Assembly (NCBI GenBank): GCA_964351985.1
Contig: CAYGPR010000005.1
Coordinates: forward strand, 58,174 to 122,173
From: Meishania sp964351985
GTDB lineage: Bacteria; Bacteroidota; Bacteroidia; Flavobacteriales; Flavobacteriaceae
Direction of reading: 5' to 3'
Length of the DNA stretch: 64,000 nucleotides
The number at the start of each line of letters is the position of its first letter. Position 1 is the stretch's first letter. The notes under the pieces are model-generated. The model was not told the origin of the DNA. It made no database searches and worked only from the letters and a program-made list of their open reading frames with translations. Shown here piece by piece: positions 35,153 to 44,578 of the stretch. Both the position numbers and the translations under genes were made by a program.

Positions 35153-36013
35153 TTATAAATACGCTTTTAAAATTTCGCTTCGTGATTTGTTGCGTAGAAT
35201 CCGGATAGCTTTTTCCCTGATTTGACGAACCCGTTCTCTAGTTATATCGAAGAGTTCCCCAATTTCGCTCAGGCTCTTTGGGGTGCGTTCCCCGATACCA
35301 TAATAAAGACGTATAATTTCACTTTCTCTATCCGGCAGTGTTTTCAAAACTGAATTGATATCGGTGTTTAGGGAGTCCTGCATCATCTTGGCGTCAGGAC
35401 TGGTGATATCTTTCGATTTGATCACATTGTACAAATTGGAAGTTTCCCCTTCTTCGAAAGGAGCGTCCATTGACAAATGTCTTCCCGAATTTTTCATGGC
35501 CAGTTTCACCTGAGAGGCACTCATATCAAGTTCCCTGGCAATTTCGACGGCACTTGGGGGGCGTTGATAGGTCTGTTCTAAAGAAGAGTATACTTTCTTT
35601 ATTTTACCGATTTCCCCAATTTTGTTCAAGGGCAGTCGAACAATACGCGACTGTTCGGACATTGCCTGTAAAATCGATTGCCTGATCCACCAAACGGCGT
35701 AAGAGATAAATTTGAATCCCCTCGTTTCGTCGAAACGTTTGGCCGCCTTGACCAAGCCGATGTTTCCTTCGTTGATTAAATCGGAAAGCCTCAGCCCACT
35801 TCCTTGATACTGTTTTGCGGCGGAAACCACAAAACGTAAATTGGCATTTACTAACTTGTTAAGGGCAATCTGATCTCCTTCACGTATTCTTCTGGCCAGT
35901 TCAACTTCTTCCTCCGCGGTAATTAAATCGATTTTTGATATTTCTTGAAAGTACTTTTCTAAGGATTTTGTATCTCTGTTGGTTATTTGTTTCGTGATTT
36001 TCAGTTGCCTCAT
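35153..36013 (-). CDS. RpoD/SigA-like sigma-70 factor (short, no region 1.1)
   Basis: A 286-residue sigma-70 protein with regions 1.2 to 4. Region 2 reads DLINEGNIGLVKAAKRFDETRGFKFISYAVWWIRQSI, and the region 4 helix-turn-helix is SLSEIGELFDITRERVRQIREKAI. Region 1.1 is missing, as is normal for Bacteroidota. Compared with the usual flavobacterial housekeeping factor, several otherwise fixed segments differ, such as YQGSGLRLSDLINEGNIGL, VKSAMEQ-equivalents and ALKTLPDRESEIIRLYYGIGERTP. I suspect it is a second, RpoD-like paralogue rather than the primary factor, but I cannot compare it with the rest of the genome. A terminator follows. Confidence 0.85.
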   Translation of the reverse strand: MRQLKITKQITNRDTKSLEKYFQEISKIDLITAEEEVELARRIREGDQIALNKLVNANLRFVVSAAKQYQGSGLRLSDLINEGNIGLVKAAKRFDETRGFKFISYAVWWIRQSILQAMSEQSRIVRLPLNKIGEIGKIKKVYSSLEQTYQRPPSAVEIARELDMSASQVKLAMKNSGRHLSMDAPFEEGETSNLYNVIKSKDITSPDAKMMQDSLNTDINSVLKTLPDRESEIIRLYYGIGERTPKSLSEIGELFDITRERVRQIREKAIRILRNKSRSEILKAYL

Positions 36014-36278
36014 ATATTTATTTTAATTAGAATTATGTTCTTATAAACTAAGCTTTTTCTTCGAAAATCCTAATAAAATGGAGATTTCTTTTCAAAAACT
36101 TGCTTTTAGAGGTTCTTATTATGATCAACTTAATTCAAGGAATTCTGTTTTTGAATACTTTTTAAAGAATTTAAAGAAACCATTAAATATGCATCCCTGC
36201 AGTTTATAATCGGCACTATATCTTTATAACTTCATAGTTGATTTTAGATGTACATTTGATTGAATTTCAATTGGTATT

Positions 36279-38685
36279 ATGCGTCGAATATTACTTGCAC
36301 TCTTCGTGCTTGTTTGTCCCATAGTTCTTGTGGCCCAAGAAAACGTTACCCTAAGCGGAAAAATACTGGACCAAGAGAACCAAGAACCTTTGTCTTTTGC
36401 TAATGTCGCCGTACATCAATATGACGATGATACCTTGGTAACGGGCGCAATTTCCGATGAAGCTGGAAGGTTTGAAATTTTGCAACTCCCTTTTGGAAAG
36501 TATCGTTTATATTTTTCTTTTTTAGGATTTGAAACTACGGAACGTAGCCTTATTGCCGGAGGATTGAACACGATTTTCGATTTTGGAAATATTACACTTG
36601 CCCAAAGTGCCGAAACGCTTCAGGAGGTCGAAGTAGTAGGGGAGCAGGCCACCACCAATTCAGACCTCAATAAAAAATCGTTTGCCCTTGACAACAACAT
36701 AGCCCAATCAGGCGGTTCGGTATTAGATGCTATGAAAACGCTTCCCGGAGTGACCTTCGACCAAGAGGGCAAAGTTGTTTTACGCGGTAGTGATAAGGTG
36801 GTCGTGCTTATCGATGGCAAACAAAGTAGTCTTACCGGTTTTGGCAATCAAAAGGGATTGTCGAACATTCCCGCATCGAATATCGAAAAAATCGAGATTA
36901 TCAACAATCCATCCGCAAAATATGATGCCAATGGTTTTTCCGGTATCGTTAATATCATTTATAAAAAGGAAAAGCAAACCGGTCTTAATGGCGATGTCGG
37001 AATTTCTTTCGGATTGGGCGCACTTAGGAAACGCAAAGAAGATACCAGAACGGATTTGGGAAGTTCTTCCGTAAACCCCAAATTGATTCCAAGTTTGAAC
37101 CTGAACTATAAAAAAGAAAAGGTCAATTACTTTTTACAATCGGAGTTCATCATTCAAGAAGCCCTTCCAAATAATGAATTCACCACCCGTAATTATGATG
37201 ATGGCCGGAATATCATTTCCCAAGTACCCGAAAATAGGAATCAATTCCGTTCCATTATAAATGGTGGCATCGACTATGAATTGGACGACAACAACAGTTT
37301 TACCTTTTCAGGACTTTACGCACATAGATACCGCGAAAGTCGCCTTTGTCGATTTAAACAGTGCGACCAGAAACCGCTTGTACACCTGGCAAGAAGAAGA
37401 GGTAACCCGTTATATCAATGCTGCTGTAAACTATAGGCATAAATTTCAAGAAGTCGGTCATACCTTGAGCGCCAATGCCCAATATACACAAGGCTTGGAA
37501 GATGAAACCTATTCGCTGAACGATAGTTCGGCAGTTCGTGTAGGCAGGGATATGACCAACATTCGGGCCATTGAAAACACCACCAGTTTGTCTACTGATT
37601 ATGTACGTCCTTTACAATCCGGACGAATAGAATTGGGTGCAAAACTACGGGTGAGAAGACTTCCGGTCGATTATACGATTACTCCGGGAAACCAATCCAT
37701 CATTTATCCCGATTTGGGAACTTTTTCCGATTGGGGGGAAAACCTGTATGCGGGTTACGTCAATTATCTCCTTGAAAAAGAAACCTATGATATCGAAGCT
37801 GGCTTAAGAGCGGAGCAAACCGATGTTTTTTACGATGTTGATCCGGCAAACGGATATTATCCCGAAAATGATAAATACGATTATTTCGAACTCTTCCCAA
37901 GCATTCGTTTTACCTATAAAATAAAGGACAACAATAAATTCTCGATTTTCTATAACCGTCGTATTGACCGCCCTGGAGAACCTGAGCTGCGGGTTTTTCC
38001 TAAATACGATGACCCGGAACTTTTAAAAGTCGGTAATCCATATTTGCGACCTCAATTTACCGATGCGTTTGAACTAGCGCATAAATATTCATGGGAAAGT
38101 GGTTCCCTATTCACCGCACTATATCATCGAATGATACAGGACCAGTATATGCGTATTTTTAGTATCGATGATTCCAATCCCGATTATGATCTTGTGAACC
38201 GTATCTATCAAAATACCGGAAGTGCAACCAATACGGGCTTGGAACTTTTGGCAAGCCAAAACATTACGACTAGCTGGAAATTGTCGGGAAACTTAAATTG
38301 GTTCTCGAATCGCATTGATAATTATGAGGGCACTTTATTATTTCCTTTTGAACGGGCGTTTACCATTCAAGAATCTACAGCCAATGCCTGGACCGGTAAG
38401 CTAACTATGGAATTGGAATTGCCAAAGGATTTTACGGTACAACTAACAAGTGTTTATTATTCCGAAAAGAACATTCCCCAAGGCGAAGAATTGGCCCGGT
38501 CATCGATAGACTTCGGACTCAAAAAGAGCCTCTGGTCCAACAAAGCTGAGCTCACATTATCGGCCAGTGATATTTTTAACAAATTCGGAATACGCCAAAG
38601 GGTAACCAATGAAGGGTTTTCAGCGCTATATGAAAATTATTTTGAGACCCAGATTTTTAGATTGGGGTTTCGGTATAAGATTTAA
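36279..38685 (+). pseudogene. TonB-dependent receptor-like outer-membrane protein split by a frameshift
   Basis: Two overlapping frames together encode one ~800-residue receptor. The first (36279-37436) has a signal peptide, a carboxypeptidase-regulatory-like domain (GKILDQENQEPLSFANV) and a plug (KTLPGVTFDQEGKVVLRGSDKVVVLIDGKQSSL, IEIINNPSAKYDANGFSGIVNI). The second (open from before 37261 to 38685) has the barrel strands and ends in EYFETQIFRLGFRYKI. The shift lies near 37312-37330: the first frame degenerates right after FTFSGLYAH, while the second picks up with HIDTAKVAFVDLNSATRNRLYTW, expected next in this family. A few residues may also be missing. Both parts have normal codon use, so the lesion is recent or an assembly error. 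Function: TonB-type uptake or, in this subfamily, an unknown substrate. Confidence 0.82.
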
Positions 38686-38689
38686 AATT

Positions 38690-38915
38690 TATTCGTGTAG
38701 GGTTTTTACTCTGAGAAATGATCGCTCAAGCAAAGTATTTAGAACTACACTTTCTTTTTGCCACTGCCGCATCTAACCCAATAATCAAAAGATTGAGAAT
38801 CTTTTGATTATATGTCGTCTTCTAAGAAGATTCTTCTACCAAGGTAATGGAACAGATATTAAGTGAGCCGACCCTGATAGCTATAGGGAGTAAGGGAGTG
38901 TGGTATATGGAATGG
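38690..38915 (+). repeat. Intergenic repeat, copy G (with nested hairpin module)
   Basis: This stretch after the receptor gene shares the order of segments seen in copies B to E: a CAAAGTA..ACTACACTTTC part, then AAGGTAATGGAACA (38841-38854), GTGAGCCGACC, GGGAGTGTGG and TATGGAATGG. Between the ACTACACTTTC part and TCTTCTA a hairpin module is present (38760-38811). The remaining bases to the decayed AraC gene (to about 39080) are AT-rich and without a gene. Confidence 0.6.
38760..38811 (+). repeat. Hairpin module (second repeat family), copy G
   Basis: GCCACTGCCGCATCTAACCC is followed by a perfect 14-bp inverted repeat (ATAATCAAAAGATT, 38781-38794; AATCTTTTGATTAT, 38798-38811) with loop GAG. 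Related modules are at 50901-50955 (reversed), 56695-56745 and 63869-63923. Confidence 0.6.
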
Positions 38916-39080
38916 CGTAAGTAATTTTAAATCCAATAGCATTTAATCCCCAAACAAAAAGCCTACTATTTTTGGTTTAAAAATTATAAATGATTCTTAA
39001 GTTGATAAATGAACCCATTACATTTATAACTTTATTATTTTCAAACGAACAGTTGGGGTTCGAAAATCAATTTTTTTTGC

Positions 39081-39580
39081 GCCTTAGGAGCCTTTAACAG
39101 TCTTTTTTTTAGCTTCTACTTTGCTTTTATCATAAAGAATAAAAGTAGGGCTAGTTATTTTTTGGAAGCCTTGTTTTTTGTGATAAGCGTTCGTGTCACA
39201 AAATCGGTATTCCTTACCTTTTATCCCGAGACCTCTTAGTTATTTGTGCAAATAGGCTTAACTGCTTGCTTCCTTATCGGCCCTTTCTTATACCTGTATA
39301 CTAGATTAACAACAAAACCTAAAGGTATTGGCAGATAGAATTGGCTCATACATATTGCACCTATTATTATTTTATGATTGTGACGGGAATTCTATATCCC
39401 TCTATTGACCATTGGTACTTATGGCAGCATGGACCGAGTGGAATTTTCGGATATATGCTTCTTTTTCAATGGACCCTATATCTTACAACCGTGTGGGGTG
39501 GCTCGTTTCTCATTTCAGAAAATGGAGAACAGCATGATACGCTTGTTTTAGATGAGTTTTATCTGCTCTTTGGAGCATAA
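39081..39580 (+). pseudogene. Decayed AraC-family regulator (N-terminal membrane domain remnant)
   Basis: The frame starting at 39081 reads ALGAFNSLFFSFYFAFIIKN, then YFLEALFFVISVRVTKSVFL, a TAG stop, then LFVQIGLTACFLIGPFLYLY, another TAG, then a further short run. This is the pattern of the membrane-spanning N-terminal half of flavobacterial AraC-type regulators. The homology continues in another frame from 39341 (IVTGILYPSIDHWYLW ... LLFQWTLYLTTVWGGSF) and ends at a TAA at 39578-39580. The C-terminal helix-turn-helix is absent. Two stops and a frame change show decay, not a single sequencing error. The ~80-residue frame at 39341-39580 is not an independent gene. Confidence 0.7.
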
Positions 39581-39759
39581 CTATAATTATTTAGGCATGC
39601 CTTGTCTCATTCTTGAATTTTAAGATGAAGCTGAATTCCTTAAACAGGAAATAATTTATTGTTATCCGCTCGAATGAATTGAATTTCATTCACGTCGGGC
39701 AGCTAAAGTCGAATTATAGAACACCGAAGGTTGGCTCTCATTGTTCTTTTAAAAGGATA

Positions 39760-40773
39760 TCAATTTCTCGAATGGCTTAAAAAGAAGTCAAGAATCATCT
39801 CACTTGCATTGATTTCCTTACTTACCGAACCTACCAAGTCAACAGGAAGATATTGAGCGCCACCGGGCCAAGTATGCCCTCCTCCAATAACCTTGACTAA
39901 AACAACATCAGCATTATCAGCACAGGTATTATATCTTGTTATTTCTACACTAGTTCCGTCGTTAGGTACTTGGTCTATTATAGCTTCTGTTTCTCCAGGT
40001 GTTGCACATTGATTATAGCCTAAGAACTTCGTTATGGATTCATCTGTTGACAACACTTCTCCTCTACATTCGGCAGCATTAAATAAATTGTTAATACAGC
40101 CTCCATCATAGGGTACCAAAGGATCTTCTACTCCGTTAACCAGCATCAAAGAGACAGGAAAATCAGTAACCTTTGACTCGACCGCCTTAGATACTTGAGC
40201 AGTGACAGGAGCAATTGCCGCAATTTTATCTGAAAGATCCAAGGCAAGACGAAAAGACATCAGCCCTCCATTTGAAATTCCTGTAGCGTAAACCCTTTTA
40301 GGATCCACACCGTACTCTTCAATCATCCTATCAATAAGAGCAGAGATAAACCCGACATCATCATACATTCTATCGCCACCGAAGTGTTCCGTACGACCAT
40401 CATTCCATCGCTTATCAATGCCATCTGGTGTAACAATTACCATTCCTCTTGCTTCTGCCGCCGCTGTTAAGCTACCTTCCGAAACGTCTTTTTCAAAACG
40501 GCCACCAGTACCACCGCCACCATGCAGCGCAAATACTAATGGAGTAGGGTTAGATTTGTCAAAATTAGTTGGTAAATACATGTGGTAGGTTCGTTCGACA
40601 CTGTCATGTTGAATGGTTTTTGTGTTGAACTCCCCTAACTTATCTTTAGCTGAGTCTGTTTCATCTTTTGAACAACTATTTATACTAAAAAGAAAAAGTG
40701 GGAGCATTAGGAAAATCCAATTCCATTTCGGTACGGTGCAAGGTTTAAGCAAATTATTCGCTGTGTTTTTCAT
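39760..40773 (-). CDS. LpqC/PHB-depolymerase-like esterase lipoprotein (paralogue 1)
   Basis: A 337-residue alpha/beta hydrolase. The ATG at 40773 gives a lipoprotein signal (IFLMLPLFLFSINSC); an earlier TTG would overlap the upstream gene's end. Motifs are the oxyanion segment FALHGGGGTGGRFE, the nucleophile elbow ATGISNGGLM, an Asp after VNGVEDPLVPYDGG, and His in GGGHTWPGG. This is the layout of extracellular polyhydroxybutyrate depolymerases and feruloyl/acetyl esterases. It should cleave ester bonds at the cell surface. It lies 7 bp downstream of a paralogue, in one operon, and the pair may act on acylated polysaccharides. Confidence 0.85.
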   Translation of the reverse strand: MKNTANNLLKPCTVPKWNWIFLMLPLFLFSINSCSKDETDSAKDKLGEFNTKTIQHDSVERTYHMYLPTNFDKSNPTPLVFALHGGGGTGGRFEKDVSEGSLTAAAEARGMVIVTPDGIDKRWNDGRTEHFGGDRMYDDVGFISALIDRMIEEYGVDPKRVYATGISNGGLMSFRLALDLSDKIAAIAPVTAQVSKAVESKVTDFPVSLMLVNGVEDPLVPYDGGCINNLFNAAECRGEVLSTDESITKFLGYNQCATPGETEAIIDQVPNDGTSVEITRYNTCADNADVVLVKVIGGGHTWPGGAQYLPVDLVGSVSKEINASEMILDFFLSHSRN

Positions 40774-40780
40774 GCTATTT

Positions 40781-41743
40781 TTATTTGGTTCTAAAGAAAT
40801 TCCACACCTCGGTCGCCATTTCAATATCTCCGTTCTGCTCCTTAACTACCGCTTTGAACAAATTGCCGTATCTCTCTCCTATGCTAGGTTCGGTATGCCC
40901 CCCGCCAATTACCTCATAAAAGATTACTTCCGTATTATTTGTACCGTTTGCATATAGGTACTTTTTTACTGTGCTATTATCAGTAGTATCCGTATCTGTA
41001 AAATCAGTTATCGTCGGGGTTGTATCGGTTTGATTTCTATTTACCCAATAGTCGATTGTTTCTTGGGCCGAAAGAACTTCTCCACGATTACTACTCATTT
41101 CCCCACCTTCATAAGGGTTAATGGGGTCTTCAGTACCATTCATAAACAGCGCTGAAATTGGCAACGTAGTGTTTGTGCATTGTGAATTAACAGGGTTTGA
41201 TGCTACAATTACCGCAAAAGCAGTTAGCTTGTCTGGCATTTCTTGGGCCAAGCGCATGGCCATGTGCCCACCGTTAGAAGTGCCAACAGCAAAAACTTTT
41301 GATGCATCCGCTAGATGTTCTTGCCCTATAAAATCAATCAGATTGTCTATGAATAACACATCGTTCGAAACAGGGTTGCCATCTGAATCACTACGGCAAT
41401 CATTCCATCCACGATGGCCACTTGAACCATCGGTTCCGTTAGGTGCAATAAGAATTATATTTTCTTGTGCCGCGATTGTTTCCCATACCTTATACGGCGC
41501 TTTTACATTTGTAAAGCCTAGAAGTTCGTCGTTATTACTTCGATTGCCATGCAACAAAACTACTATTGGCGCATTTGAAGCATTCTCCGGAAGGTATACA
41601 TGGTAGTTTCTGCTTGTACCTGAAATCTCGATGGTATTATTTTTATGCCAGCCTTGCTCACCAGGTAAAGGGTTTACATCCTCTTCTTTATCACAGCTTG
41701 CATTTAGTGCAATCAAGATTAAGTAAAATAGTATGTTTTTCAT
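40781..41743 (-). CDS. LpqC/PHB-depolymerase-like esterase lipoprotein (paralogue 2)
   Basis: A 320-residue alpha/beta hydrolase. The start at 41743 gives the signal MKNILFYLILIALNASC; an ATG at 41806 would add 21 non-signal residues. Catalytic features: VVLLHGNRSNNDE, nucleophile Ser in VGTSNGGHMAMRL, Asp in MNGTEDPINPYEGG and His in IGGGHTEPS. It shares the same order of motifs as the downstream gene at 39760-40773, but the sequences are clearly diverged, so the duplication is old. The oxyanion region lacks the GGGGTGG run of its partner. Likely the first gene of a two-gene operon. Confidence 0.85.
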   Translation of the reverse strand: MKNILFYLILIALNASCDKEEDVNPLPGEQGWHKNNTIEISGTSRNYHVYLPENASNAPIVVLLHGNRSNNDELLGFTNVKAPYKVWETIAAQENIILIAPNGTDGSSGHRGWNDCRSDSDGNPVSNDVLFIDNLIDFIGQEHLADASKVFAVGTSNGGHMAMRLAQEMPDKLTAFAVIVASNPVNSQCTNTTLPISALFMNGTEDPINPYEGGEMSSNRGEVLSAQETIDYWVNRNQTDTTPTITDFTDTDTTDNSTVKKYLYANGTNNTEVIFYEVIGGGHTEPSIGERYGNLFKAVVKEQNGDIEMATEVWNFFRTK

Positions 41744-41980
41744 GACAATGTTTAATAGTTTATAAAACGTCTTTTGCCCCACATTATTCTTTTGAACAAA
41801 TATCATGGCTCATAGGCATTTGAAAAAGAAATAATGACGAACGTACCTTGTTTGATGATGAAAATCTCTTAAAATTTTATGAACCAAAAAGAAATGTTTA
41901 CATTCAAATGCCGTTCATTAATACATAAACAATGGTAATTGAAGTCCATTAAGTTAAATTTGAATAGTTTATTACTCTAA

Positions 41981-42712
41981 ATGTCCTCACTCGACCGTTT
42001 GATAAATAACAAAATCGTACAGAATCTATTTGCATGGTTTCTTGTATTTCTGCTGTTGATTGCCACAGTTGAACCCAGCAACAAAGTTGGTACTGCTATT
42101 TTCACTATTTTTTTATTGGCTCCTGCAGTTTATATAAGCAACCTTCTTATCATGCCCTTTTTAAAAGAGAAAAAAGTAACATTTATGGGTCTTTTCGCTA
42201 CTAACGCAGTGGGGTTTACTGTTGTTTCAGGACTAATTACAAGTGTTGTTTCCGATAGGGTTTTTGATTCGAAGTTGTTCATCAACTACTTCGGTATCAT
42301 GCTACTTGCCCTCATTTTAGGGACGGCACTAAAAATAGCAAGAGATAGTTTTACACGAAGGCAAGAAGTACATCAAAACCCAAACGAAGTACCAATTAAC
42401 AGCGAGGAAGCGGTCACATCGATTTTCGTAAAAAGTGATAAGAAAATCATTAACATACGAATTGATGAAATACACTATGTAGAGGCCTATGGAAATTATA
42501 TCAAAATATTTACGGAAGAAATGATTCTAACGCCACAGACGCTAACAGAATTCTTAGAAAAGCTGCCTCATAATTTTATTCAAATCCATAAGTCGTTCGT
42601 GCTCAACTTCAATAAATTAAAATTAATAGATGGCAATCAAATTGTGCTACAAAGCGGCGCTAAAATACCTATCGGGAAGTCTTATAAAAACGCCATTTTA
42701 GATCGAATATAA
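41981..42712 (+). CDS. Membrane-bound LytTR protein: kinase membrane domain fused to LytTR domain
   Basis: A 243-residue protein. Residues 1-128 match, without gaps, the N-terminal membrane domain of the kinase at 45655-46638 (both begin MSxLDRxIxNKIVQNLF and end RDSFTRRQ at residue 128; about half the residues identical by eye). Residues 147-243 match, without gaps, the LytTR DNA-binding domain of the regulator at 47668-48366 (about three quarters identical, including FVKSDKKII, EAYGNYIKI and KLKLIDGNQIVLQ). The 18-residue linker (129-146) is unlike the kinase. There is no histidine-kinase core and no receiver domain. It should be a membrane-tethered DNA-binding protein. A TAAATTTG box (41955-41962) lies 19 bp before the start. 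It is divergent from the esterases and convergent with the ABC permease. Confidence 0.9.
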   Translation: MSSLDRLINNKIVQNLFAWFLVFLLLIATVEPSNKVGTAIFTIFLLAPAVYISNLLIMPFLKEKKVTFMGLFATNAVGFTVVSGLITSVVSDRVFDSKLFINYFGIMLLALILGTALKIARDSFTRRQEVHQNPNEVPINSEEAVTSIFVKSDKKIINIRIDEIHYVEAYGNYIKIFTEEMILTPQTLTEFLEKLPHNFIQIHKSFVLNFNKLKLIDGNQIVLQSGAKIPIGKSYKNAILDRI

Positions 42713-42990
42713 AGTCAATAAATTTACTAAGAAGCAAATATTGCGTGAGGGTCTCGGGACATTATCATTTGTAATGGACTATTCTCGAAATAGCTATGAT
42801 CTGCGCTATTTGGCACAACTCTTTTTTTCGCTAACACCTCGCTTCACACATATTTTATATAGAATGAATCTTCAAATATTATGTCGTATTTTAAAAATTT
42901 TCATCACAAAAGGTACTGGTACAATCGTAATACGAACCGCTGATAGGGAGGAAGCACAATATCCGTGAAATGGAATGAATATAGTAGTAT

Positions 42991-44541
42991 TTATTTATCC
43001 AATTGTAATTTTCTCATCAGGATACTAATTACCAACATAACAATTATTAATGTAAGTAGCTGAAGCAAATAGAATTGATCATGCTCAAATCCTCCAAAAT
43101 AATCGGCATAAATAATGCCATTGATGTTTGCATATGTAATCATAAAAAAAAGAACCTCAAATAGCTTTTTTCCATTAGACAAGATTCCTAATAAAGCAGC
43201 TAACATTGCTATTAGAATACCACCAAATATTACAGATAATACTCCTGTAAAATTCAATGTCAAGCCTAAACGAATTAGTAAAGGAAAAGCAAGTAATAGC
43301 ATTAAAATAGCAACTGCTAACAATTGTGAAGTTAAGAGCCTGCCTAATGGTTTATAGGCTGTACATGCGAAATAATGAACATTATTGGTTGTTTCTTTCG
43401 TGGTTATATCAGATAATCTACTCACTTGTAAAAACCATAAAATGGGTAAGATGATTTGATGTGCTATTTTTATAGGAAGTACTACTAACAATACCATTCC
43501 AATGACATTAACTATCCATAACCATTTTTTTCCTTTTCTAAATAGTATTAAAAATTCTGTTTTTAACAAGGGAAACATGCTATAGTTTTCTTGAGCTTTT
43601 GGCAAGCTCGATAAAATCATGTCCTTCACATTTGGTTTTTCCTCTTTTATAGCAACAAAGCTTTTTATCGAGAAGCGTTCTTTTCTATCAAATCGATGAA
43701 AGAAAATTGAAATAAGTGCAATGATAACCGTGCCAAAAAGAATCCATATAAATCGACTTATGATAAATGACATTGGGAAATGCATGCCGTTAAATTCAAA
43801 TTTCTGGGTTTTTGTGATATCATTAGGCACTACATAACCGATGGACATATCAATTATTTCATCAGAATTTGTAATCTCTCTAACCGTTTCTTCTAATTTC
43901 CCAATCACTATTTTACTTCCGGAAACATCTAAAGTATGTTGTATTTCCGTTTTAGGTGTAAATACCATAAGCGCTGAGAATAAGAAAAAGAAACCAACAT
44001 TTTGTATAACTGAATATTTTCCGAAGAATACTTCAAAAACAACCGCCAAGACCGAAATGAAAAACATAGTTGGCATGGTTATAAGCACATAGGGTTTTAT
44101 AAATTGAAATAGCTCAAAGTGGTAACCGTCATTGTATAAAACAAAAAGAATAATGCTCATTAAAAAAACCATAGCGACGATGGTGAGCAATAGTATAAAA
44201 TTGCTCAAAACCTTTGAAAATAAATACTTGAAATTTGTAACAGGGGTAGCCGCTACAATTAGCCCCACTCTTGTTTCAATATCTTTTTTAATCCCACTAT
44301 TTATCAAGTAGAAACCGATTAGCGATAAAAAAACACTCGTCATAATGGCAGTAACATAACCAAACCAAGCAGCATTGTAAAAGCCTACATAATCTGCAAT
44401 CCTGATAGTAGAATATTTAGCGCTGGGTTCCGGAACAAAGGTGTACGCAATCGCCAAACTTGCACAAAGGGTAATTAAAAATGCATAGCTTCTTGTGCGT
44501 TGTAAATAATCAGATTTTATTATGGTGAAAAATGCTTTCAT
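42991..44541 (-). CDS. ABC-2 type transporter permease
   Basis: A 516-residue membrane protein with two sets of about six transmembrane segments separated by a soluble loop (approximately residues 200-250). The start MKAFFTIIKSDYLQRTRSYAFLITL and the segment DIETRVGLIVAATPVTNFKYLFSKVLSN are typical of ABC-2 permeases. Together with the ATPase gene 37 bp upstream it should form an exporter of peptides, lipids or antibiotics through the inner membrane. The gene lies in the gap between the LytTR fusion gene and the kinase operon, on the opposite strand, which suggests regulation by those LytTR proteins. Confidence 0.85.
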   Translation of the reverse strand: MKAFFTIIKSDYLQRTRSYAFLITLCASLAIAYTFVPEPSAKYSTIRIADYVGFYNAAWFGYVTAIMTSVFLSLIGFYLINSGIKKDIETRVGLIVAATPVTNFKYLFSKVLSNFILLLTIVAMVFLMSIILFVLYNDGYHFELFQFIKPYVLITMPTMFFISVLAVVFEVFFGKYSVIQNVGFFFLFSALMVFTPKTEIQHTLDVSGSKIVIGKLEETVREITNSDEIIDMSIGYVVPNDITKTQKFEFNGMHFPMSFIISRFIWILFGTVIIALISIFFHRFDRKERFSIKSFVAIKEEKPNVKDMILSSLPKAQENYSMFPLLKTEFLILFRKGKKWLWIVNVIGMVLLVVLPIKIAHQIILPILWFLQVSRLSDITTKETTNNVHYFACTAYKPLGRLLTSQLLAVAILMLLLAFPLLIRLGLTLNFTGVLSVIFGGILIAMLAALLGILSNGKKLFEVLFFMITYANINGIIYADYFGGFEHDQFYLLQLLTLIIVMLVISILMRKLQLDK

Positions 44542-44578
44542 GGTTTTATATTTTGAGGGTTCAAATGCAGCTAAAATC

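Noticed and set aside
39341..39580. Independent small membrane protein gene
   Set aside because: It starts at TTG and aligns as a continuation of the decayed AraC-type membrane domain just upstream, so it is treated as part of the pseudogene.
42741..42968. 75-residue frame between the LytTR fusion gene and the ABC permease gene
   Set aside because: No signal, motif or family resemblance and poor codon pattern; it lies in a likely regulatory and terminator region.
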